From: Haematococcus lacustris
Taxonomy: Eukaryota; Chlorophyta; Chlorophyceae; Chlamydomonadales; Haematococcaceae
Direction of reading: 5' to 3'
Assembly: GCA_030144725.1 (NCBI GenBank)
Contig: JASKMD010000029.1
Location: 12,258,733-12,322,732 of the forward strand
DNA length: 64,000 nucleotides
A program made the position numbers and the translations under genes. Shown here piece after piece: positions 62,001-64,000 of this stretch; positions within the stretch are counted from its first letter, which is position 1; every line of letters begins with the position of its first letter. The notes beneath the pieces were generated by a model. The model had not been told where the DNA came from. It made no database searches and was given only the letters and a program-made list of their open reading frames with translations.

Positions 62001-64000
62001 CAGCTGCAGCAGGGCAGGTGGTGGCATTGCAGGTGCAGCAAGGCAGGTGTAAAAGGGAAGGTGGTTACAAGGCAGCTGCAGCAGGGCTGGTGGTGGCAAT
62101 GCAGGTGCAGCAGCGCAGCTGCAGCAGCGCAGGTAGTGGCAGGGCAAGTGCAGCATGGCAGGTGCAGCAAGGCAGGTGCAGCAGGTCAGGTGCAGAAGGG
62201 AAGGTTGTGGCAGGGCAGCTGCAGCAGGGCGGGTGGTGGCAATGCAGGTGCAGCAGGGCAGGTGCAGAAGGGAAGGTGGTTACAAGGCAAGCTGCAGCAG
62301 GGCGGGTGGTGGCAATGCAGGTGCAGCAGGACAAGTACAGAAGGGAAGGTGGTGGCAGGGAAGCTTGTGGCAGGGCAGGTGCAGAAGGGAAGGTGGTGGC
62401 AGGGCAGCTGCAGCAGGACAAGTGCAGAAGGGAAGGTGGTGGCAGGGCAGCAGCAGCAAGGTAGGTGCAGAAGGGAAGGTGGTTACAAGGCAGCTGCAGC
62501 AAGGCGGGTGGTGGCAGTGCAGGTGCACCAGGGCAGGTGCAGTAGGGAAGGTGGTTACAAGGCAGCTGCAGCAGGGCGGGTGGTGGCAGTGCAGGTGCAG
62601 CAGGGAAGGTGCAGCAGGGAAGGTTGTGGCAAAGCAGCTGCAGCAAGGCAGGTGCAGAAGGGAAGGTTGTGGCAGGGCAGGTGCAGCAGGGAAGGTTGTG
62701 GCAGGGCAGCTGCAGTAGGGCAGGTGGTGGCAGTGCAGGTGCAGCAGGGCGGGTGGTGGCAGGGCAGGTTCAGTACGGAAGGTGCAGCAGGGGAGGTTGT
62801 GGCAGGGCAGGTGCAGCAGGGCAGGTGCAGAAGGGAAGGTTGTGGCAGGGCAGCTGCAGCAGGGCGGGTGGTGGCAATGCAGGTGCAGCAGGACAAGTGC
62901 AGAAGGGAAGGTGGTGGCAGGGCAGCTGCAGCAAGGCAGGTGCAGAAGGGAAGGTGGTTACAAGGCAGCTGCAGCAAGGCGGGTGGTGGCAGTGCAGGTG
63001 CACCAGGGCAGGTGCAGTAGGGAAGGTGGTTACAAGGCAAGCTGCAGCAGGGCGGGTGGTGGCAATGCAGGTGCAGCAGGGCAGGTGCAGCAGGGAAGGT
63101 GCAGCAGGGAAGGTTGTGGCAGGGCAGGTGCAGCAGGAAAGGTTGTGGCAGGGCAGCTGCAGCAGGGCAGGTGGTGGCCGTGCAGGTGCACCAGGGCAGG
63201 TGCAGTAGGGAAGGTGGTTACAAGGCAGCTGCAGCAGGGCGGGTGGTGGCAATGCAGGTGCAGCAGCGCAGGTGCAGCAGCGCAGGTAGTGGCGGGGCAA
63301 GTGCAGCAAGGCAGGTGCAGCAAGGCAGGTGCAGCAGGGCAGGTGCAGAAGGGAAGGTGGTTACAAGGCAGCTGCAGCAAGGCGGGTGGTGGCAGTGCAG
63401 GTGCAGCAGGACAATTACAGAAGGGAAGGTGGTGGCAGGGAAGCTTGTGGCAGGGCAGGTGCAGAAGGGAAGGTGGTGGCAGGGCAGCTGCAGCAAGGCG
63501 GGTGGTGGCAATGCAGGTGCAGCAGGGCAGGTGCAGCAGGGCAGGTGGTGGCAGTGCATGTGCAGCAAGGCGAGTGCAGCAGGGCAGGTGGTGGCAGGGC
63601 AGCTGCAGCAGGGCGGGTGGTGGCAGCGAAGGTGCAGCAGGGCAGGTGCAGTAGGGAAGGTGGTTATAAGGCAAGCTGCAGCAGGGCGGGTGGTGGCAAT
63701 GCAGGTGCAGCAGGACAATTACAGAAGGGAAGGTGGTGGCAGGGAAGCTTGTGGCAGGGCAGGTGCAGAAGGGAAGGTGGTGGCAGGGCAGCTGCAGCAA
63801 GGCGGGTGGTGGCAATGCAGGTGCAGCAGGGCAGGTGCAGAAGGGAAGGTGGTTACAAGGCAGCTGCAGCAGGGCTGGTGGTGGCAATGCAGGTGCAGCA
63901 GCGCAGGTGCAGCAGCGCAGGTATTGGCAGGGCAAGTGCAGCAAGGCAGGTGCAGCAAGGCAGGTGCAGCAGGGCAGGTGCAGAAGGGAAGGTGGTTACA
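56053..64000 (+). repeat. Large CAGGTGCAGCAGGG minisatellite with higher-order structure, continues past window end
   Basis: Eight kilobases built from related 12-36 bp units such as GGCAGGTGCAGCAGGG, GGAAGGTTGTGGCAGGG, GGTGGTTACAAGGCAGCTGC and GGGTGGTGGCAATGCAGG. Long higher-order blocks recur nearly unchanged: the segment with GCAGCGGGGAAGG followed by GGTGGAGCAGGGCAG appears near 56085, 57840, 59305, 61100 and 61520. Several frames on both strands are open for hundreds of codons, but they translate the same repeat in different phases and lack any domain. Confidence 0.95.

Overview
The window looks like nuclear DNA of a chlorophycean green alga, most likely Chlamydomonadales and Haematococcus-like. 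The evidence is a light-dependent protochlorophyllide reductase gene with a plastid transit peptide, many short GT-AG introns, GC-rich coding sequence, abundant CTG, AGCCC and CCTG microsatellites, and chromovirus, Copia and hAT elements of algal type. The organism call is an inference. A 500-base run of N (55553-56052) is an assembly gap.

Layout. (1) 1-17366: one large plus-strand gene of about 31 exons, 5' end outside the window, encoding a protein of roughly 1,950 residues with armadillo-like helical repeats, a long Pro/Ser/Ala-rich middle and a conserved-looking C-terminal part. Its introns hold a 1.1 kb GGGAGG array, a CCTG array and a telomere-like insertion that duplicated a splice donor. 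(2) 17367-28064: a transposon graveyard. Two fragments resembling the C-terminus of Fanzor/TnpB-like proteins (18777-18843, 27818-28064) flank a head-to-head LTR palindrome and a 5'-truncated minus-strand chromovirus. The chromovirus is split by a 1.2 kb TIR element, which is itself split by an apparently intact 5.4 kb Copia element with identical LTRs. (3) 28451-43155: satellites (an 18-bp palindromic repeat built on CTACAGTACTGTAG, and CTG, CCCCCG and AGCCC arrays) that host two full-length elements. One is a 5.6 kb Gypsy/chromovirus with identical LTRs whose polyprotein ends in a chromodomain plus a PHD finger. The other is a 3.75 kb TIR transposon encoding a DDD-type transposase candidate and a glutamine-rich coiled coil.

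(4) 43586-44810: a complete non-coding TIR element (1,225 bp, 7-bp target duplication). (5) 45424-47714: the complete four-exon protochlorophyllide oxidoreductase gene, the one clear metabolic gene. (6) 47715-55152: low-information DNA, then three nested elements, each with a perfect target-site duplication: a 1.23 kb TIR element holding an inverted relative and an internally deleted hAT. (7) 55153-64000: a 3' gene fragment on the minus strand, the gap, and an 8 kb GC-skewed minisatellite running off the end.

The mobile elements do not work with the two cellular genes. Their relations are insertion order and target choice, which direct repeats and LTR identity allow to be read. Exon joins were checked by hand for splice sites and reading phase; no database search was possible.
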